Origin: Paracoccus hibiscisoli
GTDB taxonomy: Bacteria > Pseudomonadota > Alphaproteobacteria > Rhodobacterales > Rhodobacteraceae
Direction: 5' to 3'
DNA: 50,794 nucleotides
NCBI RefSeq assembly: GCF_005048265.1
Contig: NZ_SUNH01000023.1
Location: 1-50,794, forward strand
Numbering within the stretch: the stretch's first letter is position 1; each line of letters begins with the position of its first letter. The position numbers were made by a program, and so were the translations under genes. Below, in pieces: positions 17,642 through 26,419 of the stretch. The notes under the pieces were generated by a model, which saw only the letters and a list, made by a program, of their open reading frames with translations, searched no databases and was not told the DNA's origin.

Positions 17642-18649
17642 TCAGCCGCCGGTATGGCTCATGTGGCGGGTCATCTGGCCTGCGACGGCCTGGCGGGAGT
17701 AGTCGAAGTCGTGGCCCTTGGGCTTGCGCGCGATGGCCGCGCGGATCGTCTCTCGCAGGGCCGCGTCGTCGGAGCTGGCGCGCAGGGGCGCGCGCAGGTC
17801 GGCGTTATCCTCCTGGCCCAGGCACATGAACAGCTCTCCGGTGCAGGTGACGCGGACGCGGTTGCAGCTTTCGCAGAAGTTGTGGGTCAGCGGCGTGATG
17901 AAGCCGATTTTTTGCCCGGTCTGGGCCAGCTGCACATATCGGGCGGGGCCGCCGGTGCGTTCGGCCAGATCGATCAGCGTATAGCGTTCGGCCAGCCGCG
18001 CGCGCAGGTCGGAGAGCGGCCAGTACTGGTCCAGGCGGTTTTCCTCGCCCATCTCGCCCATCGGCATGACCTCAATGAAGGTCAGATCGTGACCTTGGTC
18101 GCCGCACCATTGCACGATTTCGATCAGCTCGCTGTCGTTCACGCCCTTGAGCGCGACGGCGTTGATCTTGACCCGCAGGCCGGCGTCTGTGGCGGCGCGG
18201 ATGCCCTCCAGCACCTGGGGCAGGCGGCCCCACCGGGTGATCGCCGCGAACTTGTCCGCATCCAGCGTGTCCAGCGAGACATTGACGCGCCGCACGCCGA
18301 TATCGGCCAGTTCCGCCGCGTGGCGGGCCAGCTGGCTGCCATTGGTGGTCAGGGTCAGCTCATCCAGCCCCGCCCCCAGATGGCGCGAGACCTGGCGCAG
18401 TAAGCCCATGATGCCGCGACGGACCAGAGGCTCGCCCCCGGTGATGCGCAGCTTGCGCACGCCCAGACCGATGAAGGCGGTGGACAGGCGGTCCAGCTCC
18501 TCCAGGGTCAGCAGGTCGGCCTTGGGCAGGAACTGCATGTGCTCGGCCATGCAATAGACGCAGCGGAAATCGCAGCGGTCGGTGACCGACACCCGCAGAT
18601 AGGTGATGGGGCGGGCGAACGGGTCGATCAGAGGAGGGTGCATGTCCAT
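17642..18649 (-). CDS. moaA: GTP 3',8-cyclase (molybdopterin synthesis)
   Basis: A radical SAM enzyme for the first step of molybdenum cofactor synthesis, working with MoaC. It is 335 aa. The SAM-cluster motif CDFRCVYC is near residue 28 and the second cluster motif is [18 protein letters not shown] near residue 260. [10 protein letters not shown] and [12 protein letters not shown] complete the barrel, and the protein ends with the conserved GG dipeptide (SHTGG). moaC and moeA lie 17 kb away in the trp block, not adjacent. The start is M-D-M; the second ATG (18643) is an alternative. Confidence 0.95.
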   Translation of the reverse strand: MDMHPPLIDPFARPITYLRVSVTDRCDFRCVYCMAEHMQFLPKADLLTLEELDRLSTAFIGLGVRKLRITGGEPLVRRGIMGLLRQVSRHLGAGLDELTLTTNGSQLARHAAELADIGVRRVNVSLDTLDADKFAAITRWGRLPQVLEGIRAATDAGLRVKINAVALKGVNDSELIEIVQWCGDQGHDLTFIEVMPMGEMGEENRLDQYWPLSDLRARLAERYTLIDLAERTGGPARYVQLAQTGQKIGFITPLTHNFCESCNRVRVTCTGELFMCLGQEDNADLRAPLRASSDDAALRETIRAAIARKPKGHDFDYSRQAVAGQMTRHMSHTGG

Positions 18650-18765
18650 CGCCTTAATCTAGGGGCGCGGGGGGCCGCTCACAAGCGGGGCATTCACGCG
18701 GGCGTCTGTGGACCTCGGGCGCGGGGCATGTAAGCTGTCGCTGATATGAAGAACGGAGATCCCTG

Positions 18766-19263
18766 ATGCGTCTGATCCCCCTTGCCGCCTTCCTGGGCAC
18801 CGGGCTGGCCCTGGCCAGCTGCACCCAGATGGCCGCCACGACCGAACGGCCCGCAACCCCCACAGCCACCGCCGAGCAGACGGCCGCCGCGACCGCAGCC
18901 GCCGCCGTGACCCACGCGCCCGCACCCCGCCCGGCCGCCCGCGCGACGCCCGCCCAGCTGGACACCACCACGCCCCAGCAGCGCGCCGCCGCAGCCCAGG
19001 CCCCGGCCAGCGCCGAGACGCGGCTTGGCACCACGGTCGGATCGCTTGGCAATCCGTCCGAGGGTGGGTTCTGGATCAAGACGCCGTTGGTCCAGGCCCG
19101 CGCGCAGGGACGCATCGTCAACCCGGCGACCGGCAAATCGGCTCAGGTCGAGCTGATTCCCCTGACCGGCAGCAGCACGGGCAGCCAGGTCTCGCTGCCC
19201 GCGCTGCAGCTGTTGGGTGTGCCGCTGACCGACCTACCGACGCTGGAGGTCTACCGCTCCTGA
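18766..19263 (+). CDS. predicted lipoprotein, Ala/Thr/Pro-rich
   Basis: A 165-aa protein with a clear lipobox (GLALASC, Cys about residue 18). A long Ala/Thr/Pro linker follows (to about residue 80) and then a small conserved-looking domain, SLGNPSEGGFWIKTPLV to LPTLEVYRS. Homologues in the Rhodobacteraceae are sometimes mislabelled D-galactarate dehydratase; nothing enzymatic is visible. A CGGAG ribosome site precedes the ATG. The stop overlaps the convergent AlkD-like gene by 13 bp. Confidence 0.75.
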   Translation: MRLIPLAAFLGTGLALASCTQMAATTERPATPTATAEQTAAATAAAAVTHAPAPRPAARATPAQLDTTTPQQRAAAAQAPASAETRLGTTVGSLGNPSEGGFWIKTPLVQARAQGRIVNPATGKSAQVELIPLTGSSTGSQVSLPALQLLGVPLTDLPTLEVYRS

Positions 19264-20015
19264 TCTGCTTCGGGGGCCTGATCGTCGGGGGCCAGGTCCT
19301 CGGGTGAGGTCGCCTCGGATGCGTCCTGAGGAATGTCGTCGATGGCGTCATCTTCGGGCAGCTCGGCCTCGACCACAGCCATCGCGTCATGCGCCTCGTG
19401 CCAGGCGGCGACCCGCGCCGGGTCGCGCTTGGCCAGGTCGCGCAGCCAGGTCTCGGCCGCCTGACGCACCGCGCCATGCCGGTCCGAGGCCAGGCGCAGC
19501 ATCAGCGCCAGAACCGCCTCGCGAATCTCCAGATCGCCCGGTTTGGGGTTGTTCATCTTGGCCCAGGGCAGCGTAGCCATCAGCAGCCCGCGCCGCAGCC
19601 AGGGGTTCCGGCTGCGCGCCCAGGGCACGATCTGGTCCAGACGCGCGGGCTCCGCCACCAGGCGGCGCGCGGCGGCCGACATCACCGCATCGGCGATCTC
19701 GGTGCCGTCGATCTGGGGCGCCCAGTCCAGGATCGCGGCCCAGGCCCCGTCATCGGGCTGCATCCGCGCCTGCACCAGCAGCCGGGCGGCGGCCAGACGC
19801 GCCTCGTGGACATCGCTGTCCCACAGTGTCTCCGCCAGCGCGATCCGCGCCTCCAGGTCGCGTTCGCCGCGCCATTCCGTGGCCAGCGCCTCGATCTGGG
19901 CGGGGGTGACGCCCAAGGTTTCGCGGCCGCTCTTGTGGCGGGCGCTGGCGCGGGCGGCGCGTTCGGGGTCGGCCAGGGCGCGCAGCCGGTCCAGTTCCTG
20001 CATCGGGTTCTCCAT
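19251..20015 (-). CDS. DNA alkylation repair (AlkD-like) HEAT-repeat protein
   Basis: A 254-aa all-helical protein resembling AlkD-type DNA glycosylases, which excise positively charged alkylated bases. Family-like segments are ARHKSGRETLGVT near residue 23, ALAETLWDSDVHEARLAAARLL, and VPWARSRNPWLRRGLLMATL. The acidic C-terminal tail (ELPEDDAIDDIPQDASE...) is not part of the fold. The ATG at 20015 was chosen because GGGAGCC lies 8 bases upstream; a longer frame to 20057 exists. The exact substrate is unknown. Confidence 0.72.
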   Translation of the reverse strand: MENPMQELDRLRALADPERAARASARHKSGRETLGVTPAQIEALATEWRGERDLEARIALAETLWDSDVHEARLAAARLLVQARMQPDDGAWAAILDWAPQIDGTEIADAVMSAAARRLVAEPARLDQIVPWARSRNPWLRRGLLMATLPWAKMNNPKPGDLEIREAVLALMLRLASDRHGAVRQAAETWLRDLAKRDPARVAAWHEAHDAMAVVEAELPEDDAIDDIPQDASEATSPEDLAPDDQAPEADQER

Positions 20016-20119
20016 CCGTGAAGGCTCCCTTCTAGGGCGTGGCGCGTCCGGCCTCAAGATGATGGTGGCAGGCCCGGGCGGCGCGGGCTAAAAGACCCCG
20101 CAAAACCATGAGGTCAGCC

Positions 20120-21451
20120 ATGTCGCATTCCACAGATCCCCGCCCGATGACCGCCCGCCGTGCCGGCCCCCTGACCGGCGAGGCGCTGGTGCCGGGCGAC
20201 AAGTCGATCAGCCACCGCGCCCTGATCCTGGGCGCCATGGCCGTGGGCGAGACGCGCATCACCGGCCTGCTGGAGGGTCAGGACGTGCTGGACACGGCCA
20301 AGGCGATGGAGGCCTTCGGCGCGCAGGTCACCCGCCACGGCCCCGGCGCATGGTCGGTGCATGGCGTGGGCGTCGGCGGCTTTCGCAGCCCCGAGGGCGT
20401 GATCGACTGCGGCAATTCCGGCACCAGCGTGCGGCTGATCATGGGCGCGATGGCCACGACGCCGATCACCGCGACCTTCACCGGGGATGCCAGCCTGTCG
20501 CGCCGCCCGATGGCCCGCGTGACCGACCCGCTGTCGCAATTCGGCGCCCGCATCACCACGCGCGACGGCGGCCGCCTGCCCATCACCATCGAAGGCGCGA
20601 CCGATCCGGTCCCCGTCACCTATCGCAGCCCCGTGGCCAGCGCCCAGATCAAATCCGCGATCCTGCTGGCGGGGCTGAACGCGCCGGGCGACACGGTGGT
20701 GATCGAGCCCGAACCCACGCGCGATCATTCCGAACGCATGCTGGCGGGCTTCGGCGCGCAGATCCGCACCGAAACCGTCCCTGAGGGCCACAAGGTCACC
20801 CTGACCGGCCGCCCCGAGCTGCGCCCGCAACCGGTGGCCGTCCCCCGCGACCCGTCCAGCGCGGCCTTTCCCGTGGCGGCGGCGCTGATCGTTCCGGGCT
20901 CGGACATCCGCGTGCCGGGCGTCAGCCGCAACCCGACCCGCGACGGCCTTTACGTCACGCTGCTGGAGATGGGCGCCGACATCACCTTTGAAAACCCGCG
21001 CGAGGAGGGGGGCGAGCCCGTGGCCGACCTGCGCGTCCGCCACAGCGCGCTCAAGGGTGTGACCGTCCCCGCCGAACGCGCCTCTCGCATGATCGACGAA
21101 TTCCCGATCCTGTCGGTCATCGCCAGCTTCGCCGACGGCGCGACGGTGATGAACGGCGTGTCCGAACTGCGCGTCAAGGAAAGCGACCGCATCGACGCCA
21201 TGGCCCGGGGCCTCGAGGCGAACGGCGTCACGGTGGAGGAGACCCCCGACAGCATGACCGTCCACGGCATGACGCGCGTGCCCGGCGGCGGCCAGGCCGT
21301 GACCCATCTGGACCACCGCATCGCGATGTCCTTCCTGATCCTGGGCCTTGCCACGGAAAACCCGGTCACCATCGACGACGCGGAACCCATCACGACGTCC
21401 TTCCCCGATTTCGTGCCGCTGATGACCCGCCTCGGCGCCGCCCTCGACTAA
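20120..21451 (+). CDS. aroA: 5-enolpyruvylshikimate-3-phosphate synthase (class II-like)
   Basis: Joins PEP and shikimate-3-phosphate in the chorismate pathway, 443 aa. [14 protein letters not shown] starts the fold. The four motifs used to define class II EPSPS are all visible: GDKS, RDHSE, SAQIK and NPTR. The PEP-site segment reads [12 protein letters not shown], so the residue that is Ala in the glyphosate-insensitive CP4 enzyme is Gly here. LRVKESDR and [10 protein letters not shown] are intact. The start is ATG 20120 (MSHSTDPRP); GAGGTC is just upstream. It is monocistronic, followed by repeat module A. Confidence 0.95.
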   Translation: MSHSTDPRPMTARRAGPLTGEALVPGDKSISHRALILGAMAVGETRITGLLEGQDVLDTAKAMEAFGAQVTRHGPGAWSVHGVGVGGFRSPEGVIDCGNSGTSVRLIMGAMATTPITATFTGDASLSRRPMARVTDPLSQFGARITTRDGGRLPITIEGATDPVPVTYRSPVASAQIKSAILLAGLNAPGDTVVIEPEPTRDHSERMLAGFGAQIRTETVPEGHKVTLTGRPELRPQPVAVPRDPSSAAFPVAAALIVPGSDIRVPGVSRNPTRDGLYVTLLEMGADITFENPREEGGEPVADLRVRHSALKGVTVPAERASRMIDEFPILSVIASFADGATVMNGVSELRVKESDRIDAMARGLEANGVTVEETPDSMTVHGMTRVPGGGQAVTHLDHRIAMSFLILGLATENPVTIDDAEPITTSFPDFVPLMTRLGAALD

Positions 21452-21457
21452 GCCCTT

Positions 21458-21516
21458 CTTCTTCATAAAAATATCCCGGGGGGAATCCCGGAACGGGATG
21501 GGGGGCAGCGCCCCCC
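21458..21516. terminator. intergenic repeat module A with two hairpins (copy 2)
   Basis: CTTCTTCATAAAAATATCC (21458-21476) matches the copy after slyX with one change. Two stems follow: ATCCCG / CGGGAT (21485-21499, loop GAA) and GGGGGGC / GCCCCCC (21500-21516, loop AGC). It sits between convergent aroA and prpE and touches the prpE stop codon, so it probably terminates both. Confidence 0.65.
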
Positions 21517-23411
21517 TACGCCGCCCCGACCGGATAGCCGACCCCGGCCAGCGCGGCCCTGATCTCATCCAGGATCGCCGGATCGTCGATGGTGGCGGGC
21601 GTGCGGACGTCCTCGCCATCGGCGATCTTGGCCATCGTCGCGCGCAGGATCTTGCCCGAGCGCGTCTTGGGCAGGCGGTCCACCACGCAGGCGGTCTTGA
21701 AGGCCGCGACCGGCCCGATCCGGTCGCGGACCATGCGCACCACCTCGGCTACGATCTGCGCGTGATCCGTCTCGACGCCCTTCTTCAGGCACAAAAGGCC
21801 CAGGGGCGCCTGACCCTTCAGCGCGTCCGCCACCCCGATCACGGCGCATTCCGCAACGGCAGGATGGCTGGCCAGAACCTCCTCCATGCCGCCGGTGGAC
21901 AGGCGGTGGCCCGCGACATTGATCACGTCATCGGTGCGCGCCATGATGTACACATAGCCGTCCTCATCGACATAGCCCGCATCGCCCGTCTCGTAGAAAC
22001 CCAGAAAATGCTCCAGATAGGCCTTGCGGAACCGGCTTTCGGCATTCCACAGCGTCGGCAGCGTGCCCGGCGGCAAAGGCAGCCTGATCGCGATCGCGCC
22101 AAGCGTGCCGGGGGCCACGGGATGGCCCGCCTCGTCCAGAACTTGCACGTCATAGCCGGGCATCGGAACTGTGGGGCTGCCCTTCTTGACCGGCATCATC
22201 GCGACGCCAAAGGGGTTGGCGGCGATGGCCCAGCCCGTCTCGGTCTGCCACCAGTGGTCGATCACGGGAACCTTCACGCGGTCCTCGGCCCAGGTGACGG
22301 TGTCGGGGTCGGCGCGCTCTCCCGCCAGGAACATCGCCTGCAGCGAGGACAGGTCGTATTTCGCGACCAGCCGGCCCTCGGGGTCGTCACGCTTGACGGC
22401 GCGGATGGCGGTGGGGGCGGTAAAGAACGACTTGACCTTGTGATCGGCGATGACCCGCCAGAAGGTGCCCGCATCGGGCGTGCCCACGGGCTTGCCCTCA
22501 AAGATCACCGTCGTGGCCCCCGCGATCAGCGGGCCATAGACGATATAGCTGTGCCCCACGACCCAGCCCACATCCGAGGCGACCCAGAACACGTCGCCCG
22601 GCCCGATGCCATAGATATGCGGCACGCTCCAGGCCAGGGCGACCAGATGGCCGGCGGTGTGGCGCACCACGCCCTTGGGCTGGCCCGTCGTGCCGGAGGT
22701 ATAGAGGATATAGGCCGGGTGATTGCCCTCGACCGGCACGCAATCGGCAGGGGTCGCTGTGGCGACGGCCTCGCGCCAGTCCAGATCGCGGCCCTCCTGC
22801 ATCTGGGCCACGCATTCGGGGCGCTGCAGCACGATGGTAAAGTCGGGCTTGTGCGTGGCCTCGGCGATGGCGCGGTCCATCAGCGGCTTGTAGGCCACGA
22901 CGCGGCCCGGCTCCAACCCGCAGCTTGCGGCGATCAGGGCGCGGGGTTTCGCGTCGTCGATGCGTACCGCCAGCTCGTGTGCGGCGAAACCGCCGAAGAC
23001 GACCGAATGGATCGCGCCGATCCGCGCGCAGGCCAGCATCGCCTGCAACGCCTCGGGGATCATCGGCATATAGATGATGACCCGGTCGCCCTTGCCGATG
23101 CCGCGCGCGGTCATGACGCCCGCCAGCCGGGCCACCTGGTCCTGCAGTTGGGCATAGGTCATGCGGGTGACGCTGTTCGTCATCGGGCTGTCATGGATCA
23201 CGGCAAGGCGGTCGCCATGTCCGGCCGCGACATGGCGGTCGATGGCGTTCCAGCAGGTGTTGACCATGCTGTCGGCGAACCACTCGCCCGCGGGGCCCTG
23301 GTCGAAATGGGCGCGGCTTGGGCGCGCGGTCCAGTCGATGGCGTCGGCGGCCTGCATCCAGAACGCTTCGGGGTCGGCCTTCCAGCGCGCATACATCTTT
23401 TGATAGGACAT
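21516..23411 (-). CDS. prpE: propionyl-CoA synthetase
   Basis: An AMP-forming acyl-CoA synthetase of 631 aa that activates propionate for the methylcitrate or methylmalonyl routes. The adenylation core is intact: YILYTSGTTGQPKGVV, DHWWQTETGW, YETGDAGYVDEDGY, and the C-terminal acetylatable lysine motif PKTRSGKILR. The N-terminus MSYQKMYARWKADPEAFW and the shorter length favour PrpE over acetyl-CoA synthetase. The upstream region holds a 5' UTR hairpin and TTTGCAAA-like sites, so propionate- or acyl-CoA-responsive control is plausible. It is convergent with aroA. Confidence 0.92.
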   Translation of the reverse strand: MSYQKMYARWKADPEAFWMQAADAIDWTARPSRAHFDQGPAGEWFADSMVNTCWNAIDRHVAAGHGDRLAVIHDSPMTNSVTRMTYAQLQDQVARLAGVMTARGIGKGDRVIIYMPMIPEALQAMLACARIGAIHSVVFGGFAAHELAVRIDDAKPRALIAASCGLEPGRVVAYKPLMDRAIAEATHKPDFTIVLQRPECVAQMQEGRDLDWREAVATATPADCVPVEGNHPAYILYTSGTTGQPKGVVRHTAGHLVALAWSVPHIYGIGPGDVFWVASDVGWVVGHSYIVYGPLIAGATTVIFEGKPVGTPDAGTFWRVIADHKVKSFFTAPTAIRAVKRDDPEGRLVAKYDLSSLQAMFLAGERADPDTVTWAEDRVKVPVIDHWWQTETGWAIAANPFGVAMMPVKKGSPTVPMPGYDVQVLDEAGHPVAPGTLGAIAIRLPLPPGTLPTLWNAESRFRKAYLEHFLGFYETGDAGYVDEDGYVYIMARTDDVINVAGHRLSTGGMEEVLASHPAVAECAVIGVADALKGQAPLGLLCLKKGVETDHAQIVAEVVRMVRDRIGPVAAFKTACVVDRLPKTRSGKILRATMAKIADGEDVRTPATIDDPAILDEIRAALAGVGYPVGAA

Positions 23412-23424
23412 GGATCTCCCCCTC

Positions 23425-23465
23425 CGTGACGCTGCGGATTGTTACGCAGAGAGGGGGGCGTCACG
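23425..23465 (-). promoter_or_regulatory. nested hairpin in the prpE 5' untranslated region
   Basis: Outer arms CGTGACG (23425-23431) and CGTCACG (23459-23465) enclose inner arms CTGCG (23432-23436) and CGCAG (23445-23449). The structure ends 13 bases before the prpE start and directly next to its purine-rich ribosome site, so in mRNA it could affect translation. It matches no riboswitch class known to me; it could equally be a DNA operator. Confidence 0.4.
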
Positions 23466-23529
23466 CAACCTTGTTAGCGTCCGTGGCGGGGCGGGTTTAG
23501 CAGAATCAGCCCGCCTGCCCGTGCGTAAT

Positions 23530-23585
23530 TCTGCAAAGCGGGTGGCGCAGCAAAATCGCCTTTGCTGGGCCGCCGGGTTTGCAAA
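23530..23585. promoter_or_regulatory. cluster of TTTGCAAA-like sites upstream of prpE
   Basis: TCTGCAAA (23530-23537), a perfect inverted repeat CAGCAAA-N6-TTTGCTG (23548-23567) and an exact TTTGCAAA (23578-23585) lie in the prpE promoter region. TTTGCAAA elements are reported targets of short-chain acyl-CoA regulators (ScfR family, PccR of Rhodobacter sphaeroides). The assignment to such a regulator here is inference; the spacing differs from the paired site I recall for PccR. Confidence 0.45.
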
Positions 23586-23598
23586 CATCCGCGCCGAA

Positions 23599-25878
23599 TC
23601 AGCCGTAATGGTTGACCGGCGTGCCGGCCAGAACGCTCATGTTCAGCAGGCCGCGCGTGGTGATCGACGGGGTCACGATATGGGCGCGGTTGCCCATGCC
23701 CATCAGGATCGGCCCGACCTCCAGGCCCGCCGCCCGCATCTTCAGCGCGTTCCTGACGCCCGATGCCGCATCGGTGCCCGCAAAGACCAGCACGTTGGCG
23801 ACACCCTGCAGCCGCGATCCGGGAAAGATCCGCTCGCGCAGGTCGGGGTCCAGGGCCGCGTCGACATGCATCTCTCCGTCATACATGAAGTCGGCCTCGC
23901 GCGCGTCCAGCATGGCCAGCGCATCGCGCATCTTGCGCCCAGAATAGCTGTCGGTGTTGCCGAACTGGGAATGGCTGCACAGCGCGATCTTGGGCGTCAG
24001 GCCGAACCGGCGCACATGGCGGGCGGCGCCCACGACCGTCTCCATCACCTGCTGGGGGGTGGGGTCGTTATGGCATTGCGTGTCCGCGATGAACAGCGGC
24101 CCGTCCTCCAGGATGATCATCGACAGCGCGCCGACCGGGTGCAGCCCGTCGCGGGCCAAGACCTGGCGGACATATTGCAGATGCCAGCTGTATTGCCCAA
24201 AGGTGCCGCAGATCAGGCTGTCGGCCTCGTCGCGATGGACCATCACGGCGCCGATGGCGGTGGTGTTGGTGCGCATGATCGCGCGGGCGATGTCGGGGCT
24301 GACCCCGCGCCGGGCCATCAACCCGTGATAGGTCTCCCAATAGTCGCGATAGCGGGGGTCGTTCTCGGGGTTCACGATCTGGAAATCGACATCGGGGCGG
24401 ATGGGCAGGCCTGCGCGTTCGGCGCGCATGGCGATGACCTCGGGGCGGCCGATCAGGATGGGGACGTCGGTCGTCTCCTCCAGCATGGCGTTGGCGGCGC
24501 GCAAGACGCGCTCATCCTCGCCCTCGGCAAAGACGATGCGGCGTTCGGTGGTGGCGGCGGCCTCGAATACCGGGCGCATGATCATGGCCGAGCGGAAGAC
24601 CGAGCTGTCCAGCTTCTGCTTGTAGGCGGTCATGTCCTCCAGGGGGCGGGTGGCCACGCCGGTCTCCATCGCGGCGCGGGCGACCGCGCTGGAGACGACG
24701 CCCATCAGGCGCGGATCGAAGGGCTTGGGGATCAGGTAGTCGGCGCCAAAGGTCAGCGTCTCGCCGCGATAGGCGGCGGCGGCCTCGGCGGCGGTGGTGG
24801 CGCGGGCCAAGGCGGCGATGCCCTCGATGCAGGCGATCTTCATCTCGTCGTTGATGGTGGTCGCGCCGACGTCCAGCGCACCGCGGAAGATGAAGGGAAA
24901 GCACAGGACGTTGTTGACCTGGTTCGGGAAATCGCTGCGGCCCGTGGCGATGATCGCATCGGGGGCGACAGCGCGGGCGGCCTCGGGGTCGATCTCGGGG
25001 TTGGGGTTGGCCAGGGCAAAGATGATCGGGCGCGACGCCATGCGGCCCACCATCTCGGGGGTCAGGACACCGGGACCGGATAGGCCAAGGAACAGATCGG
25101 CCCCGTCGATGACCTCGGCCAGGGCGCGCTTGTCGGAAGGCTGGGCATAGGCCGCCTTTTGCGGGTTCATGTCGATCTCGCGGCCCTCATGGACCAGACC
25201 GTGGATATCACACAGCCAGACGTTCTGGCGCTGCACGCCCAGCTTCAGCAGCATGTTCAGGCAGGCGATGCCCGCCGCCCCGCCACCGGTCGAGACGATC
25301 TTGATGTCCTCGAACCGCTTGCCTGCGATGCGCAGCGCGTTGGTCGCGGCCGCGCCCACCACGATGGCGGTGCCGTGCTGGTCGTCGTGAAAGACCGGGA
25401 TATTCATCCGCTCGCGGCAGATCTCCTCGACGATGAAGCAGTCGGGGGCCTTGATGTCCTCAAGGTTCACGGCGCCGAAGGTCGGCTCCAGCGCGCAGAC
25501 GATCTCGGCCAGCTTGACGGGGTCGAGTTCGTTCACCTCGATGTCGAAACAGTCGATATTGGCGAATTTCTTGAACAGGACCGCCTTGCCCTCCATCACC
25601 GGCTTGGAGGCCAGCGCGCCGATATTGCCCAGGCCCAGAACGGCGGTGCCGTTGCTGATGACCGCCACCAGATTGCCCTTGGTGGTATAGCGCGCGGCGG
25701 TGCTGGGGTCGGCCTTGATCTCCAGGCAGGCTTCGGCCACGCCGGGGGAATAGGCGCGGGCCAGATCGCGACCGTTGGCCATCGGCTTGGTCGCGCGGAT
25801 CTCCAGTTTCCCCGGACGCGGGAATTCGTGATAATCCAGTGCGGCCTGTCTGGCGCTGTCCTGCCTGCGGTCTTCCAT
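23599..25878 (-). CDS. maeB: NADP-dependent malic enzyme with phosphotransacetylase-like domain
   Basis: Decarboxylates malate to pyruvate with NADP+ reduction. It is 759 aa, the hybrid MaeB size. The N-terminal malic enzyme part (about 1-430) has [25 protein letters not shown] (metal binding) and the Rossmann motif [16 protein letters not shown]. The C-terminal part (about 430-759) is a phosphotransacetylase-like domain, usually non-catalytic and used for acetyl-CoA control. The ATG at 25878 ([14 protein letters not shown]) follows a GAGGGG/GAGAG tract; a longer frame to 26028 runs into the shared promoter. It is divergent from cdd, with a palindromic operator between. Confidence 0.94.
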   Translation of the reverse strand: MEDRRQDSARQAALDYHEFPRPGKLEIRATKPMANGRDLARAYSPGVAEACLEIKADPSTAARYTTKGNLVAVISNGTAVLGLGNIGALASKPVMEGKAVLFKKFANIDCFDIEVNELDPVKLAEIVCALEPTFGAVNLEDIKAPDCFIVEEICRERMNIPVFHDDQHGTAIVVGAAATNALRIAGKRFEDIKIVSTGGGAAGIACLNMLLKLGVQRQNVWLCDIHGLVHEGREIDMNPQKAAYAQPSDKRALAEVIDGADLFLGLSGPGVLTPEMVGRMASRPIIFALANPNPEIDPEAARAVAPDAIIATGRSDFPNQVNNVLCFPFIFRGALDVGATTINDEMKIACIEGIAALARATTAAEAAAAYRGETLTFGADYLIPKPFDPRLMGVVSSAVARAAMETGVATRPLEDMTAYKQKLDSSVFRSAMIMRPVFEAAATTERRIVFAEGEDERVLRAANAMLEETTDVPILIGRPEVIAMRAERAGLPIRPDVDFQIVNPENDPRYRDYWETYHGLMARRGVSPDIARAIMRTNTTAIGAVMVHRDEADSLICGTFGQYSWHLQYVRQVLARDGLHPVGALSMIILEDGPLFIADTQCHNDPTPQQVMETVVGAARHVRRFGLTPKIALCSHSQFGNTDSYSGRKMRDALAMLDAREADFMYDGEMHVDAALDPDLRERIFPGSRLQGVANVLVFAGTDAASGVRNALKMRAAGLEVGPILMGMGNRAHIVTPSITTRGLLNMSVLAGTPVNHYG

Positions 25879-25901
25879 CTCTCGCCCCTCAAGTTTCGGA
25901 A

Positions 25902-25921
25902 TTGGTTTACCGTTAAACCAA
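25902..25921. promoter_or_regulatory. perfect 20-bp operator-like palindrome between maeB and cdd
   Basis: Arms TTGGTTTA and TAAACCAA surround a CCGT centre. It lies 24 bp upstream of the maeB start and about 105 bp upstream of cdd. The core TTACCGTTAA fits the TTANCGNTAA pattern of LacI-type sites such as that reported for the carbon regulator CceR in Rhodobacter (recalled, not checked). That would suit malic enzyme control; a GntR-type regulator is also possible. Confidence 0.6.
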
Positions 25922-26026
25922 TCTGACGTCGGGGAACAGCGGGGTTCTTTGCCCGCGCGCGCGCCTTGCACAAGATCGCCTGCGGGCGCAGATTGGCGGC
26001 GGAACTTGCAAGGGATGCACAGGATC

Positions 26027-26419
26027 ATGTCATTGCTGGATGCGGCGCGCGAAGTGCGCGAACGGGCCTATGTGCCCTATTCGAAATTCAAGGTCGGTGC
26101 GGCCATCCGCGGCGCGTCGGGCACCGTCTATCGCGGCTGCAACGTCGAGAACGTCGCCTATCCCGAGGGCACCTGCGCCGAGGCCGGGGCCATCTCCGCC
26201 ATGGTCGCCGCCGGAGAGACGGTCCTGACCGAGGTCGCCGTCATCGCCGACAGCCCCAGCCCCGTGCCCCCCTGCGGCGGCTGCCGGCAGAAGCTGGCCG
26301 AATTCGGCGCGGGCGACGTGCCGGTCCTGCTGGCCACGACCGACGGGGCGGAAATGCACACCACCATCGGCGATCTGCTGCCCGGCCGGTTCGACGCGGG
26401 CCACATGGCGCGCACATGA
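26027..26419 (+). CDS. cdd: cytidine deaminase
   Basis: Deaminates cytidine and deoxycytidine to uridine forms in pyrimidine salvage. It is 130 aa, the homotetrameric small type. Zinc motifs are visible: CAEAGAISAM (Cys and catalytic Glu) and PPCGGCRQ (two Cys ligands). PYSKFKVGAAIRG forms the substrate loop. ATG 26027 is favoured; an ATG four codons upstream (26015) is an alternative, with AAGGGA before it. First gene of cdd-deoA-deoB-add-upp, joined by 1-4 bp overlaps. Confidence 0.95.
   Translation: MSLLDAAREVRERAYVPYSKFKVGAAIRGASGTVYRGCNVENVAYPEGTCAEAGAISAMVAAGETVLTEVAVIADSPSPVPPCGGCRQKLAEFGAGDVPVLLATTDGAEMHTTIGDLLPGRFDAGHMART

Noticed and set aside
23599..24600. separate phosphotransacetylase gene downstream of malic enzyme
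   Set aside because: The phosphotransacetylase-like part is in frame with the malic enzyme domain, as in typical hybrid MaeB proteins.
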